Positions 17,876-26,417 of a stretch of 40,289 bases of DNA are shown one piece after another (the first letter of the stretch is position 1; each line of letters begins with the position of its first letter). Both the position numbers and the translations under genes were made by a program. The notes under the pieces are model-generated. The model did no database searches. It was not told the DNA's origin and was given only the letters and a program-made list of their open reading frames with translations. Origin of the DNA: Alphaproteobacteria bacterium (GTDB lineage: Bacteria > Pseudomonadota > Alphaproteobacteria > Paracaedibacterales > CAITNM01); NCBI GenBank assembly GCA_947478955.1, contig CANJXJ010000012.1:1-40289 (forward strand), read 5' to 3'.

Positions 17876-19009
17876 ATGTTTATCACGTCATCGTACATTT
17901 TAAAACGTCTTTGCGCGTCAATCGGCGTTTTAGCTGCAATTTTAGTTGTATTGCTTTGGTTGACGCAATCATTGAAATTTATTGAAGTGATTGTGCACCA
18001 CAATGTATCTTTACAAGGATACTTATCATTGATTGTGTGTTTGCTGCCTGACATGTTTGTAAAAGTAGCTCCTGTTTGTACATTAATCGGCGCAATAATC
18101 GCCTTTGGAAAACTAACACTAGATAATGAATTGCAAGTTATGCAGGCCTTAGGTAAAAGCCCATGGCAAATCCTTCAACCGGGGATGGCTTTGGCATGCA
18201 CCTTAACATTGACGTTACTTTTGTTAAATATTTACACTATTCCCAATGCTTACAGGGCCTTTCGTTCCCAAGAATTTCAACTACGCAATCAATTTTCTTC
18301 CTCAATTGTGCGAGAAGGTTCCTTTAATGTGATTAAAAGCTTAACAATTTTTGTAGAAAAACGTCATTCTGTGAAAGAATTTGAAGGGGTATTTATTCAC
18401 GATACTGGGGAACACGCAAGCAATAAATTAAAAAAACCCTATACGATTTTCGCTAAAAAGGGAGTCCTAAAGAAAATAAATAACCAATACGTTCTCATTC
18501 TCTACAATGGAACTCGCCAAGAAAAAGATAACAAAAAAACTATACAGTCATTTGAATTTGATGAACTTGTATACAACCTTGATGAATTCACCACAATTGT
18601 AAATTCACGCAATTTAAAACCCTATGAGCGAGACATACGCGAGCTTTTTCAAGTAACCAGTGAAAATGCAGAAAATGTAAAGCTTCAAAAGCGTATGGCT
18701 GCAGAAGGGCATCAGAGGATTTTATTACCTTTTTTATGCTTAATAAACATGTTACTGGCAGCACTTTTAATGGTCGTTAATCGTCCCTCACGACGTTTAC
18801 GACGCAAGCGTATGATTTATCTTATTTTAGGGGGAATACTTTTTCAGTGGCTCATATTAAATTTGCTGCAACTACAATTACGATTCCAATTTTCAGCAGC
18901 GCTTGCATATTGCCTTGTTACTATTATCTTATCTCTTGCAATCATATGTTTAAGATACGGAAAATTTCATCACCCTTTACAGAGGCTATTTGAACGATGT
19001 GGTATTTAA
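17876..19009 (+). CDS. lptF: LPS export ABC transporter permease LptF
   Basis: LptF and LptG are the membrane subunits of the LptB2FG ABC transporter that extracts lipopolysaccharide from the inner membrane and feeds it to the LptCAD bridge. This 377-residue YjgP/YjgQ-family protein has the expected pattern: three membrane helices before about residue 125, a periplasmic jellyroll (about 130-270) and three membrane helices at the end. It overlaps lptG by 13 bp. The 5' region shared with divergent surA is only 39 bp and AT-rich; no strong promoter is evident. Its presence with lptG suggests the organism makes LPS or a lipooligosaccharide. Confidence 0.9.
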   Translation: MFITSSYILKRLCASIGVLAAILVVLLWLTQSLKFIEVIVHHNVSLQGYLSLIVCLLPDMFVKVAPVCTLIGAIIAFGKLTLDNELQVMQALGKSPWQILQPGMALACTLTLTLLLLNIYTIPNAYRAFRSQEFQLRNQFSSSIVREGSFNVIKSLTIFVEKRHSVKEFEGVFIHDTGEHASNKLKKPYTIFAKKGVLKKINNQYVLILYNGTRQEKDNKKTIQSFEFDELVYNLDEFTTIVNSRNLKPYERDIRELFQVTSENAENVKLQKRMAAEGHQRILLPFLCLINMLLAALLMVVNRPSRRLRRKRMIYLILGGILFQWLILNLLQLQLRFQFSAALAYCLVTIILSLAIICLRYGKFHHPLQRLFERCGI

Positions 19010-20088
19010 TCTCAACGATCAATAGGTATGTTAGCCGAACTTTTTTATTTTGGTTTGGAATTATTTTTTTAACAGTTGCCTTGATTATTAGCCTTTTTGA
19101 AATGATAGATCTTACAAAACGTACCATGCAACATGACGTCCCGTTTTCAATTCTTTTTCAAATAGCCTTTTTAAGACTGCCAAAAATTCTAGATGACCTT
19201 TTGCCATCAATCACTTTTTTTGCGGCTCTAGGATGCTTTTTACGACTTGCACAATCACAAAATTTTGTCGTGATGTTTAGCTTTGGAGTATCACGTCTAC
19301 AATTTTTAAGTGGTATATCTTTTGTAGTTATTGCGTTAGGAGTATTAAACATTGCTGTGCTTGACCCTATTCGATCAGCGCTTTTTGGACGGTTCGTTAT
19401 TTTAGAAGAAAAAGTGTTTCAAAAAAAACCCTACAGCGTTTCATTTACTGATACAGGATTATGGCTTAGGGAGAACTTTACTGACTCTCAAAACATTGTG
19501 CATGCTAGAAATTTTAATGTTTCTCAAAAGCAATTTAAGAATTTGACGATTTTCCAATTCAGTAAAACAGGAGAATTTTTACGTAGGGTTGATGCTGAAG
19601 TTGCTGAACTAGAAGGCGAAACCTGGCACATGCATAAGGTGAATATTATTTCGAATCATCAACAAGAAAATCTTGAATCCTATGTTGAGCCAACAACAAT
19701 TACGATGGAACAAATTCAACAATCAACAGCCCCACCTGAAACCATTTCTTTTTTTCAAATGCCAGCCTTTATTGAAATGCTTGAGGGTGCAGGCCTAAAC
19801 GCTAGATCTTATGCGATGCTATGGCACCAGCAAATTGCCAAAATTGGTATGATGATTAGCTTTGTTTTTCTAGCGGCTTGTTTTTGTTTGGTCCCCACAA
19901 GAAATAAATCTTTCAGCGTAATTATTGGATTAAGTATTATCTTTGCTTTTTTAATGCACTTCTTTGAACATATTATACATGCTTATGGCATTGCCAATAA
20001 AATTCCATTAGTAGCCGCCGCATGGATTCCACCACTTATAACTTTTATAAGTGGATACTGGCTAACGGTTTTATTTGATGACCGTTAA
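18997..20088 (+). CDS. lptG: LPS export ABC transporter permease LptG
   Basis: Partner of LptF in the LPS extraction transporter. The 363 residues show the family plan: N-terminal helix (YVSRTFLFWFGIIFLTVALIISLFE is split here as two readable parts, YVSRTFLFWFG and IIFLTVALIISLFE), then two further helices, a periplasmic beta domain (about 130-270), and three C-terminal helices (IGMMISFVFLAACFCLVP onward). The start overlaps the end of lptF by 13 bp. Its stop overlaps the stop of the convergent rpoN, so there is no intergenic space for a terminator and the two transcripts must overlap. Confidence 0.9.
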   Translation: MWYLISTINRYVSRTFLFWFGIIFLTVALIISLFEMIDLTKRTMQHDVPFSILFQIAFLRLPKILDDLLPSITFFAALGCFLRLAQSQNFVVMFSFGVSRLQFLSGISFVVIALGVLNIAVLDPIRSALFGRFVILEEKVFQKKPYSVSFTDTGLWLRENFTDSQNIVHARNFNVSQKQFKNLTIFQFSKTGEFLRRVDAEVAELEGETWHMHKVNIISNHQQENLESYVEPTTITMEQIQQSTAPPETISFFQMPAFIEMLEGAGLNARSYAMLWHQQIAKIGMMISFVFLAACFCLVPTRNKSFSVIIGLSIIFAFLMHFFEHIIHAYGIANKIPLVAAAWIPPLITFISGYWLTVLFDDR

Positions 20089-21488
20089 GCCTTCCTAAGA
20101 CCCAAAGTATAGTAATTCCGCCTTGCTTGGGATGAGGGAATTTTTAAAATCTTTCGATATTTAGAAATGGTCCGTCGCGCCACAAGCATTCCTTTTTCGC
20201 CTAATTTTGCAACCAATTGCTCATCAGATAGTGGAGAGACCTGCAGCTCATTCTCCACAAGATTAAGTATAGCATTTTGAACAGATTTAACTGATACATC
20301 TTCCCCATCCTCTGAAATAGAGGTTAAAGATTGACTAAAGAAAAACTTTAATTCATATGTCCCGCGTGGGGTACTAATGTACTTTGCTGTTGTAATGCGG
20401 CTAACTGTACTCTCGTGAATATCAAGTTGATCAGCTATTGCTTTTAAAGTCAGTGGTTTTAAACCTTGCAAACCTTTTGAAAAAAATTCCTGCTGATGGT
20501 CTGTAATAGCACTTGCTACACGTTGCATCGTTACCAATCGCTGATGTAATGCCTGCATTAGCCAATTTGCATGAGCAAATTTTGCTTGTAAAAATTGTCT
20601 TTCGTCTGGTTTTTTTAATTTCCCACGCAGCTCCTGATAGTATGGACTGTTTAAAATTACCTGAGGTAGCGTGTTAACGTTAAGCTCAAAAACAAAAACA
20701 CCATCCACTGTTTTTTGAATAAATCCATCAGGAATAATGTTATCGTTATATATATTGATTAAAAACCCTGAGGAAGGACGTGGGCTTAATTGACGCAATA
20801 CTGATAAGCAACGTTGTAAAACCTCAACACTTAGCTGACATTTTTTTGCCAATGCCGCAGGATTATTGTGGAGAATGTTTTCAATATTTATAAGCACCTG
20901 ATCCATTTCAGGTGTTAAAAGGTTTTTTTCTTGTAATTGTATTCTTAAGCATTCTTCTACATTTCTGGAAAAAATCCCTATGGGATCAAATTTTTGCATG
21001 ATGATAATCATTTTTTCAACAAGATCGTGGCTAACCCCAAGTTGATCTGCTATTTCATGTTCATCAGCTTCAAGATATCCATAAGCATTTAAACAATTAA
21101 TAAGTGCTAGGCCTACATGGTACTCATCACTAGTATTTGCCACTAATGATAATTGCAATTGCAAATATTCTTGTAAGGTCTGCTCACTGCGAAGACGAGG
21201 ATTTTGCGTACACCCCTGCTGAGTTGGATCACGCTCTTCGAACTGTAGATTTTCATTTGGATTTTCATCATCAGAATCTATAGAAAATTCTTGCGGTCCT
21301 TCTTGGGGGCTTGCCAAAGACTGATCAGAGCACTCTATGATTAATAGCGGATTTTCAGATGCTTGCTCATTTAAGTAAGTACTAAGCTCTGACACCGATA
21401 ACTGCAACAGACGAATCGCCTGCTGTAGCCGCGGGGTCATTGCTAGGGTAGTGGTGCCCCTTGCTTCTATGTTTGATCCTATTTTCAT
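20085..21488 (-). CDS. rpoN: RNA polymerase sigma-54 factor RpoN
   Basis: Sigma54 recruits RNA polymerase to -24/-12 promoters (TGGCAC-N5-TTGCA) that need an AAA+ enhancer-binding protein. All regions are present in 467 residues: the Gln/Leu-rich activator region (MTPRLQQAIRLLQLSVSEL), an acidic linker (about 70-100), the core-binding domain, the HTH, and the RpoN box ARRTISKYRKIL near the C-terminus. It overlaps lptG tail to tail by 3 bp. The window contains a near-perfect sigma54 promoter before a small lipoprotein gene (33682-33698), so a target is visible. No enhancer-binding protein is encoded here. Confidence 0.97.
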   Translation of the reverse strand: MKIGSNIEARGTTTLAMTPRLQQAIRLLQLSVSELSTYLNEQASENPLLIIECSDQSLASPQEGPQEFSIDSDDENPNENLQFEERDPTQQGCTQNPRLRSEQTLQEYLQLQLSLVANTSDEYHVGLALINCLNAYGYLEADEHEIADQLGVSHDLVEKMIIIMQKFDPIGIFSRNVEECLRIQLQEKNLLTPEMDQVLINIENILHNNPAALAKKCQLSVEVLQRCLSVLRQLSPRPSSGFLINIYNDNIIPDGFIQKTVDGVFVFELNVNTLPQVILNSPYYQELRGKLKKPDERQFLQAKFAHANWLMQALHQRLVTMQRVASAITDHQQEFFSKGLQGLKPLTLKAIADQLDIHESTVSRITTAKYISTPRGTYELKFFFSQSLTSISEDGEDVSVKSVQNAILNLVENELQVSPLSDEQLVAKLGEKGMLVARRTISKYRKILKIPSSQARRNYYTLGLRKA

Positions 21489-21599
21489 AATTTCAATACT
21501 ACACTCAAAATCTTACCCAGAAGTAAACGCTGGCTGTAAATTTTGAGAGTTAGTATCTATGGAAAATTAGTGAAAACTTAATATTGTATACTATATTGA

Positions 21600-22070
21600 T
21601 TAGCCACTCATTCTAGCAGCAACAATTCCTTGCTTTGCCATCATGTCTGCTCGTTCGTTACCCTCTTCTCCGTTATGGGCAGCAACCCATTCCCAAGTAA
21701 TTGGACGGTTTTGAGACAAGGCATCTAATTCTTGCCAAAGATCGATATTTTTAACAGGAGCTTTATTTGCTGTTTTCCAGCCATTTTTTTTCCAGCCCAC
21801 AATCCAATGGCTGATTCCATCTTGCACATAACGGCTATCGGTACGTAAAACAATGGTAAAATCTTTAGGTATGGTCTTTAAAGCTTCAATACAGGCCGTT
21901 AATTCCATACGGTTATTTGTAGTTTGAAGGTCGCCACCATTCCATTCATGGGTTTTGCCATTGACACGCACAACAACCCCCCAACCACCAGGTCCCGGGT
22001 TACCACTACAGGCTCCATCGGTATACACAACAATGGCTGCATCTTTATCGAGAGAAGCAAAAAAATCCAT
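21600..22070 (-). CDS. rnhA: Ribonuclease HI
   Basis: Cleaves RNA in RNA-DNA hybrids, removing primers and R-loops. Catalytic residues are all present: Asp18 (VYTDGACSGNPG), Glu56 (NNRMELTACIEAL), Asp78 (LRTDSRYV) and Asp142 (NERADMMA), with the mobile His132. The length of 156 residues is typical of the E. coli type, including the basic handle (WKKNGWKTANKAPVK). It starts 3 bp after the nitronate monooxygenase-like gene and is likely translated from the same message. Confidence 0.97.
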   Translation of the reverse strand: MDFFASLDKDAAIVVYTDGACSGNPGPGGWGVVVRVNGKTHEWNGGDLQTTNNRMELTACIEALKTIPKDFTIVLRTDSRYVQDGISHWIVGWKKNGWKTANKAPVKNIDLWQELDALSQNRPITWEWVAAHNGEEGNERADMMAKQGIVAARMSG

Positions 22071-22073
22071 GAA

Positions 22074-23471
22074 CTAGAAGCCAGTCTGCAACTGATCAAC
22101 CAGTTGTTTAACGGTTGGCACAAAACCATTTGCATAGAAAGGATCTTGTCCAAAACGATAAGCTTGGTGTCCGGCAAACATTAGCTGATTTTCAATGTCT
22201 TCGCTGTGACTAATTTCCTGTAGGGTTTTTTGAATACAAAATGAGCGGGGGTCTGCTTTTTTGCCTGTGCTCCAAGTTTCATTTTGGGCCCAGTTGCTAA
22301 ACTTACACGCCGATAGGCACCCCATGCAGTTAATTTGGTCTGTTAAAATATTGCGGGAATCATCTTGTGTAACAAAAATTAACGTGTTGTCTGGGGTTCG
22401 CATTGGTATGTCGTAACCTTGTGCTACCCATACATCAGCGGATTCTTTATCATGCTGGGCAAGGTAAACAAATCTACCACGTGCACCTACCGGAAATTGC
22501 TGGGTGTGTTCTCCCATTGGCTCAACGGAATAGGCTACTTGGCGGATTGCTCTACCTTCTAGATTTCGCATGAAAGCATTACGTACCCCTGAAGAATAAA
22601 ACCCCGTTGGACTAAAACGATTTAAAAAGATATCGCCCTTATTAAGGTTTACCAGTCTCTTCTTCCAACTTGCTGAAATAGGGCTTTCTGCGGTTAACAG
22701 CGGCCTAGTACCAAATTGAAATGCAATAGGCCCTAGCTCTGGATTATTAATCCAATCTGCCCACTCTGAAAGCCACCAAACACCACCTGCCATGAAAATA
22801 GGGGTTTCGCCCAACCCTACTTCACGCATAGCTTGGCGTAAGGCAATAACACGTGGCATGGGGTCTTCTGGCACAAGGGGATCTTCGCTATTAGAAAGAC
22901 CGTTGTGTCCACCTGCTAGCCATGGATCTTCGTATACAACTCCACCTAATGATTCTGGAAAGCGGCTATAGGCGCGCTTCCACAAAATATGGAATGCCCT
23001 AGCTGAGGAAACAATAGGATAATAATATAAGCCGTAGCTTACGCAAATTTCAGCCAACTTAAAGGGCATGCCAGCGCCGCATGTAACTCCGTGCACCAGG
23101 CCCTTTGTTTGAGATAATACTCCATGCAAAATGGGTTCAACTGCACCCATTTCCCAAAGAACATTCATGTGGATGCGACCCTGACCATTGCTCCGTTCAT
23201 GGGCAAGACGCGCCTGCGTAATACCACCCTTTATTGCATAAGCTATAAGCTCTTCATGGCGTTCACGGCGAGTCTTTCCATGGTATACAACCGGGATAAG
23301 ATTTCCATCGGCATCATGCGCATCGGCATTAACAGCGGAAAAAGTTCCCACGCCACCAGCCGCAGCCCATGCCCCTGAGCTTTCTCCGTTAGATACGGAA
23401 ATACCCTTACCGCCTTCTACAAGAGGTAGAACTTCTTTGCCCGATATGCGTATGGAATTCAATAAACTCAC
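22074..23471 (-). CDS. Nitronate monooxygenase-family flavoprotein
   Basis: The 465-residue protein resembles the FMN-dependent nitronate monooxygenase/2-nitropropane dioxygenase superfamily. It has an N-terminal Gly-rich start (GGKGISVSNGESSGAWAAAGG), a phosphate-binding region (IFMAGGVWW, then GPIAFQFGTRPLLT), and a TIM-barrel pattern. It is longer than classical enzymes (about 320-360). A C-terminal segment has a Cys cluster CMGCLSACKFSNW at about residues 383-395, which may bind a metal or Fe-S cluster (inference). The start is GTG at 23471; no closer ATG exists. Substrate is not deducible. It is upstream of rnhA by 3 bp. Confidence 0.7.
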   Translation of the reverse strand: MSLLNSIRISGKEVLPLVEGGKGISVSNGESSGAWAAAGGVGTFSAVNADAHDADGNLIPVVYHGKTRRERHEELIAYAIKGGITQARLAHERSNGQGRIHMNVLWEMGAVEPILHGVLSQTKGLVHGVTCGAGMPFKLAEICVSYGLYYYPIVSSARAFHILWKRAYSRFPESLGGVVYEDPWLAGGHNGLSNSEDPLVPEDPMPRVIALRQAMREVGLGETPIFMAGGVWWLSEWADWINNPELGPIAFQFGTRPLLTAESPISASWKKRLVNLNKGDIFLNRFSPTGFYSSGVRNAFMRNLEGRAIRQVAYSVEPMGEHTQQFPVGARGRFVYLAQHDKESADVWVAQGYDIPMRTPDNTLIFVTQDDSRNILTDQINCMGCLSACKFSNWAQNETWSTGKKADPRSFCIQKTLQEISHSEDIENQLMFAGHQAYRFGQDPFYANGFVPTVKQLVDQLQTGF

Positions 23472-23617
23472 AAAACCGTTAAAGTATCATCTATCTTGCT
23501 TTTTTAACCGGAATTTTGCAAAAAGTCTATTCATTGGAGGAAAAAGTTTAAATGAAACGAAGTGGATAAGTGATCTTGTGAATAATGTTTAGAGTGAGGC
23601 TACATATCTCTATATCT

Positions 23618-24772
23618 CTACTCAGCCTGCGCATCTGCTAACGAAATATAAAATTCGGCGTACTTTTTCGCACATTGTGTTACAGTAAAATGCTGATGTA
23701 CCCGTTCTTTTCCTACATTTCCAAAGCGTGTACGCAGCGCAGGCGCTAAAGCCATTGATAATAATCCATCTGCCAATGACTCAGGGTTTTTGGGTAGCAC
23801 AACTAAACCTGTGCACATATCCTCAACAGCCTCCGCATTGCCTCCCACATTTGTTACAACCATGGGTAATCCAGCTGCCATCCCTTCTAAAATGGCATTT
23901 GAAAATCCCTCTTCATGGGAACATAAAATGCCGATGTCCGCTGCTGCTAATAATTGTGGCGTATCTGACCTGCCTCCAAGAAATTCTACATGCTCTTCAA
24001 TTCCTAAAGTTCGCGCTTGAGACTTTAATTGACTTAAAATTCCCCCATCACGACCAACACATAATAATTTCCATGATTTTGGCAGTTGTGCATGAATGGC
24101 AGCTAAAGCATTGAGTAAATCAAGATGCCCTTTATACGGTATAAGATTCGCTACAATAATAAATATCAATGCATCCTGATCAAAACCTAAATCTTCCCGT
24201 AGCTCTTGCTTTGGTGGCAAGTTTTGAAATGGCCAAAGATCGATACCATTGTAAATAAGCCCAACCTTACCGGGCTCAAAACCTTCATCATAGAGCTGAT
24301 GCACAACAGCTTTGCTGTTCCCCAGGGCAATGGTTGTAAATCGATGCATCAGGCGCTCTAATTTCCCCAGAATAGTGCGTCGTTGTTGGTAGTCATTCAA
24401 GCTACGGCGACTCATCACCAATGACCCTGAAAAAAAAGTAAGCCGTGCTGCAAGTGCCGTTAATAAATAGGCCTCTGGCAAAAACACATGGCGAATAGCC
24501 TTACGGTTTTTTAAAAAACTTATCATCAATTTTGCAAGGGATACCATAAGCCGAATGGGTCGACGTATAATAGAGGGCATCCAATCAAGATTCAGCCCCA
24601 GATAGACTGGAATTCCAGCCTTATCAAATAGAGGTTTTAAGGGCGCCTTGTTTGACAACACATGTACTTTTATCAAAAACCCTGCAGACCTAAGCACTGG
24701 CAATACCTGGCTTAAGTGGCGCTCAGCTCCGCCAACCTCTAGACTACCAACAATAAATTCAATAGCGATCAC
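23618..24772 (-). CDS. Family 4-type glycosyltransferase
   Basis: A GT-B fold retaining glycosyltransferase, probably cytoplasmic or peripheral to the inner membrane and acting in envelope polysaccharide or lipid glycosylation. Visible are the N-terminal acceptor loop (SLEVGGAERHLSQVLPVL), the donor-binding domain (VANLIPYKGHLDLLNALA), and the EEGFSNAILEGMAAGLPMV signature with the E-x7-E motif. The frame opens at TTG 24793, but GTG 24772 forms a GTGA overlap with the pth stop and gives a better N-terminus (IAIEFIVGSLEVGGAERH), so I use 384 residues. It follows rplY and pth, a place more often held by ychF. Sugar and acceptor are unknown. Confidence 0.83.
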   Translation of the reverse strand: MIAIEFIVGSLEVGGAERHLSQVLPVLRSAGFLIKVHVLSNKAPLKPLFDKAGIPVYLGLNLDWMPSIIRRPIRLMVSLAKLMISFLKNRKAIRHVFLPEAYLLTALAARLTFFSGSLVMSRRSLNDYQQRRTILGKLERLMHRFTTIALGNSKAVVHQLYDEGFEPGKVGLIYNGIDLWPFQNLPPKQELREDLGFDQDALIFIIVANLIPYKGHLDLLNALAAIHAQLPKSWKLLCVGRDGGILSQLKSQARTLGIEEHVEFLGGRSDTPQLLAAADIGILCSHEEGFSNAILEGMAAGLPMVVTNVGGNAEAVEDMCTGLVVLPKNPESLADGLLSMALAPALRTRFGNVGKERVHQHFTVTQCAKKYAEFYISLADAQAE

Positions 24773-25326
24773 AAAATCAAACGCTTTACCCAAACATCGG
24801 GTTTTTCAGATGTTAAATGGACAAACTGTTCTGCTAGCAACTGCAAAAGAGTTGTTAACCAATCATGGTCAGATGAGTCAAAAGCCGAGAGTACATGAGG
24901 GGTTACCAAATGACGCACCCCTGGATGCCCTATCCCTAAGCGCACCCGCCAATAGGTGTTGCCAATGGATTGATCAATGCTTTTAAGGCCATTGTGACCG
25001 CCTGCTCCTCCACCTAGCTTTACCTTAACTTGCCCAGGCACCAGGTCTAGGTCATCATGAATCACAATAATTTGTTCTGGATTTAATTTATAAAATGCCA
25101 TGGCTGATTGCACTGAGGTACCAGACAAGTTCATAAAGGTTTGAGGCTTTAATAGACCAACAGAAGTTTCGCCAACTTTACGTTCGCTATATTCCCCCTG
25201 GAACTTTTTTTTAAAAACTGGAAAATCGTGAGAATGAGCTATAGAATCTATAGCCATAAAGCCAATGTTATGTCGGGTCATTAAATACTGTTGGCCTGGA
25301 TTACCCAGGCCAACACATAACAACAT
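24769..25326 (-). CDS. pth: Peptidyl-tRNA hydrolase
   Basis: Releases tRNA from peptidyl-tRNA that has dropped off ribosomes. Active-site residues match the family: Asn9 (GLGNPG), His19 (TRHNIGF), Asn66 (PQTFMNLSG), Asp91 (HDDLDL) and Asn112 (GGAGGHNGLKS). The length of 185 residues is normal. It begins 12 bp after rplY, a pairing widespread in bacteria, and overlaps the glycosyltransferase start by 4 bp. Confidence 0.97.
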   Translation of the reverse strand: MLLCVGLGNPGQQYLMTRHNIGFMAIDSIAHSHDFPVFKKKFQGEYSERKVGETSVGLLKPQTFMNLSGTSVQSAMAFYKLNPEQIIVIHDDLDLVPGQVKVKLGGGAGGHNGLKSIDQSIGNTYWRVRLGIGHPGVRHLVTPHVLSAFDSSDHDWLTTLLQLLAEQFVHLTSEKPDVWVKRLIL

Positions 25327-25338
25327 TACAAAATCCCT

Positions 25339-25956
25339 TTAAGCAGTTGCGTCTGCGGATTTCTTTTCGTCATCTGCGCCACTTGGCGGAACAATTGTAA
25401 CCAATGTATAGTCACGAGCCGCATGCGCTGCCTTAACGCCTTTAGGCAATTCAACTGCTTCAAGGTGAACGCTCTGGTTAATATTCAAACCAGCCAAATC
25501 AATAGTAATTTTTCCAGGAATTGAATCCGCTGGGCAAACAACTTCTAAGTTGTGGATAATAACGTTCAACATGCCGCCAAGCTTTAATCCTGGAGCTTTA
25601 TCTTCGTTAATATATTCCACAGGAACAGATACATGAATTTTTGAATCCTTGTTCACTCGTTGAAAATCAACATGCAAAGGAAGGTCAGTCACGGGATGAA
25701 ATTGAATATCACGAGCAATTACTTGAAGCTTAGTTTGAACCTTAGCTTGATCCATTTCAAGTGTGTAAACCCGGCTAAAAAATCCTGGTGTCTGAATTTC
25801 ATTACTGACGACTTTTAAATCAACAGCGATAGGTTGAGGCTCATGTCCACCACCATAAATAATGCCTGGGATTTTCCCAACTCGGCGTAACGCACGTGCA
25901 ACACCAGTTCCGGTACCTTGGCGTTCTTCAGCTTTCAATGCAATGGCTTGTGCCAT
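25339..25956 (-). CDS. rplY: 50S ribosomal protein L25 (Ctc form)
   Basis: Binds 5S rRNA in the large subunit. This is the long Ctc/TL5 form (205 residues): an N-terminal L25 domain (AEERQGTGTGVARALRRVGKIPGIIYGGG) and a C-terminal beta domain (about 100-185) with a short Lys/Asp/Ala tail. The ATG has a good ribosome site, TAGGAG. It is first in the rplY-pth-glycosyltransferase run, divergent from the papain-like gene across a 461-bp gap. Confidence 0.96.
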   Translation of the reverse strand: MAQAIALKAEERQGTGTGVARALRRVGKIPGIIYGGGHEPQPIAVDLKVVSNEIQTPGFFSRVYTLEMDQAKVQTKLQVIARDIQFHPVTDLPLHVDFQRVNKDSKIHVSVPVEYINEDKAPGLKLGGMLNVIIHNLEVVCPADSIPGKITIDLAGLNINQSVHLEAVELPKGVKAAHAARDYTLVTIVPPSGADDEKKSADATA

Positions 25957-26100
25957 GATAACTCCTACAACATCTGAATTTTAAATATATTTCTTTACTA
26001 CTACCGGGTTTTTATGGGTTTTTCAAGGAAATTTTATTCTCTCTGCAATTCCAAGACAAAAACTGAAGAATCATGGCAAATACCTGGATGATAAAAATCT

Positions 26101-26154
26101 ATAAGATATTTAAGTATAGATATTAAATATCTTATCAATATAATTAAATATCTT
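26101..26154. promoter_or_regulatory. Three copies of an 11-mer spaced by two helical turns
   Basis: AAGATATTTAA (26103-26113) and its complement TTAAATATCTT (26123-26133 and 26144-26154) form a regular array with 20- and 21-bp steps. The first two are arms of a perfect 13-bp inverted repeat (26101-26113/26123-26135) with a 9-nt loop. Two-turn spacing places the copies on one face of the DNA, as for cooperative regulator binding. The array lies about 50-100 bp upstream of the proposed start of transcription of the papain-like gene. In such AT-rich DNA chance is possible, but three exact copies make it less likely. Confidence 0.5.
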
Positions 26155-26167
26155 TATTAACTAATAT

Positions 26168-26196
26168 TTAATGTTTTTGTGATGCTTTTATATTAT
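26168..26196 (+). promoter_or_regulatory. Possible promoter for the papain-like gene
   Basis: TTAATG (26168-26173) and TATTAT (26191-26196) are 17 bp apart. The -10 is good (5/6) and the -35 weak (3/6), as expected for an activated promoter. Transcription from about 26203 would include the GC-rich structured segment as the start of a leader of about 215 nt. Confidence 0.3.
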
Positions 26197-26206
26197 TAAA
26201 TAAAGA

Positions 26207-26323
26207 GGGCCGCCCGCCACAGCACCACCCAACCTACGACCAATACTTTAGCATCATAACTCTATGGCGGACATAGTAATTATGACTGGGTAGTAGTTCG
26301 GTGCACAGTATTGTAATACAATA
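26207..26323 (+). ncRNA. Candidate structured leader RNA with possible pseudoknot
   Basis: A GC-rich island in AT-rich surroundings has several compatible helices. An outer stem is GCACC (26222-26226) with GGTGC (26300-26304). A second is AAC-C-TAC (26231-26237) with GTAGTT (26293-26298). A central hairpin has TCATAA (26254-26259) with TTATGA (26280-26285), then CTATG (26262-26266) with CATAG (26272-26276) closing a GCGGA loop. CCGCC at 26214-26218 can pair with that loop (GGCGG, 26266-26270), making a pseudoknot. An operator-like palindrome TATTGTA-A-TACAATA follows at 26309-26323. No known riboswitch or RNA family was recognised. It could equally be a stand-alone small RNA. Confidence 0.35.
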
Positions 26324-26417
26324 GTGAACATTAAAAATATATTAACTTTTAAATTTCAATTAATAGTTGTTTAATTTTTTATTGATATTCTTTTGTTGCA
26401 AACAAGGAGGATCAATA

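Noticed and set aside
26207-26310. tRNA or tmRNA-like gene in the GC-rich island
   Set aside because: No acceptor stem, T-loop GTTCRA in context or anticodon arm could be fitted.
26367-26417. Upstream start for the papain-like protease
   Set aside because: The added residues would precede a perfect signal peptide and the AAGGAGG ribosome site belongs to the ATG at 26418.
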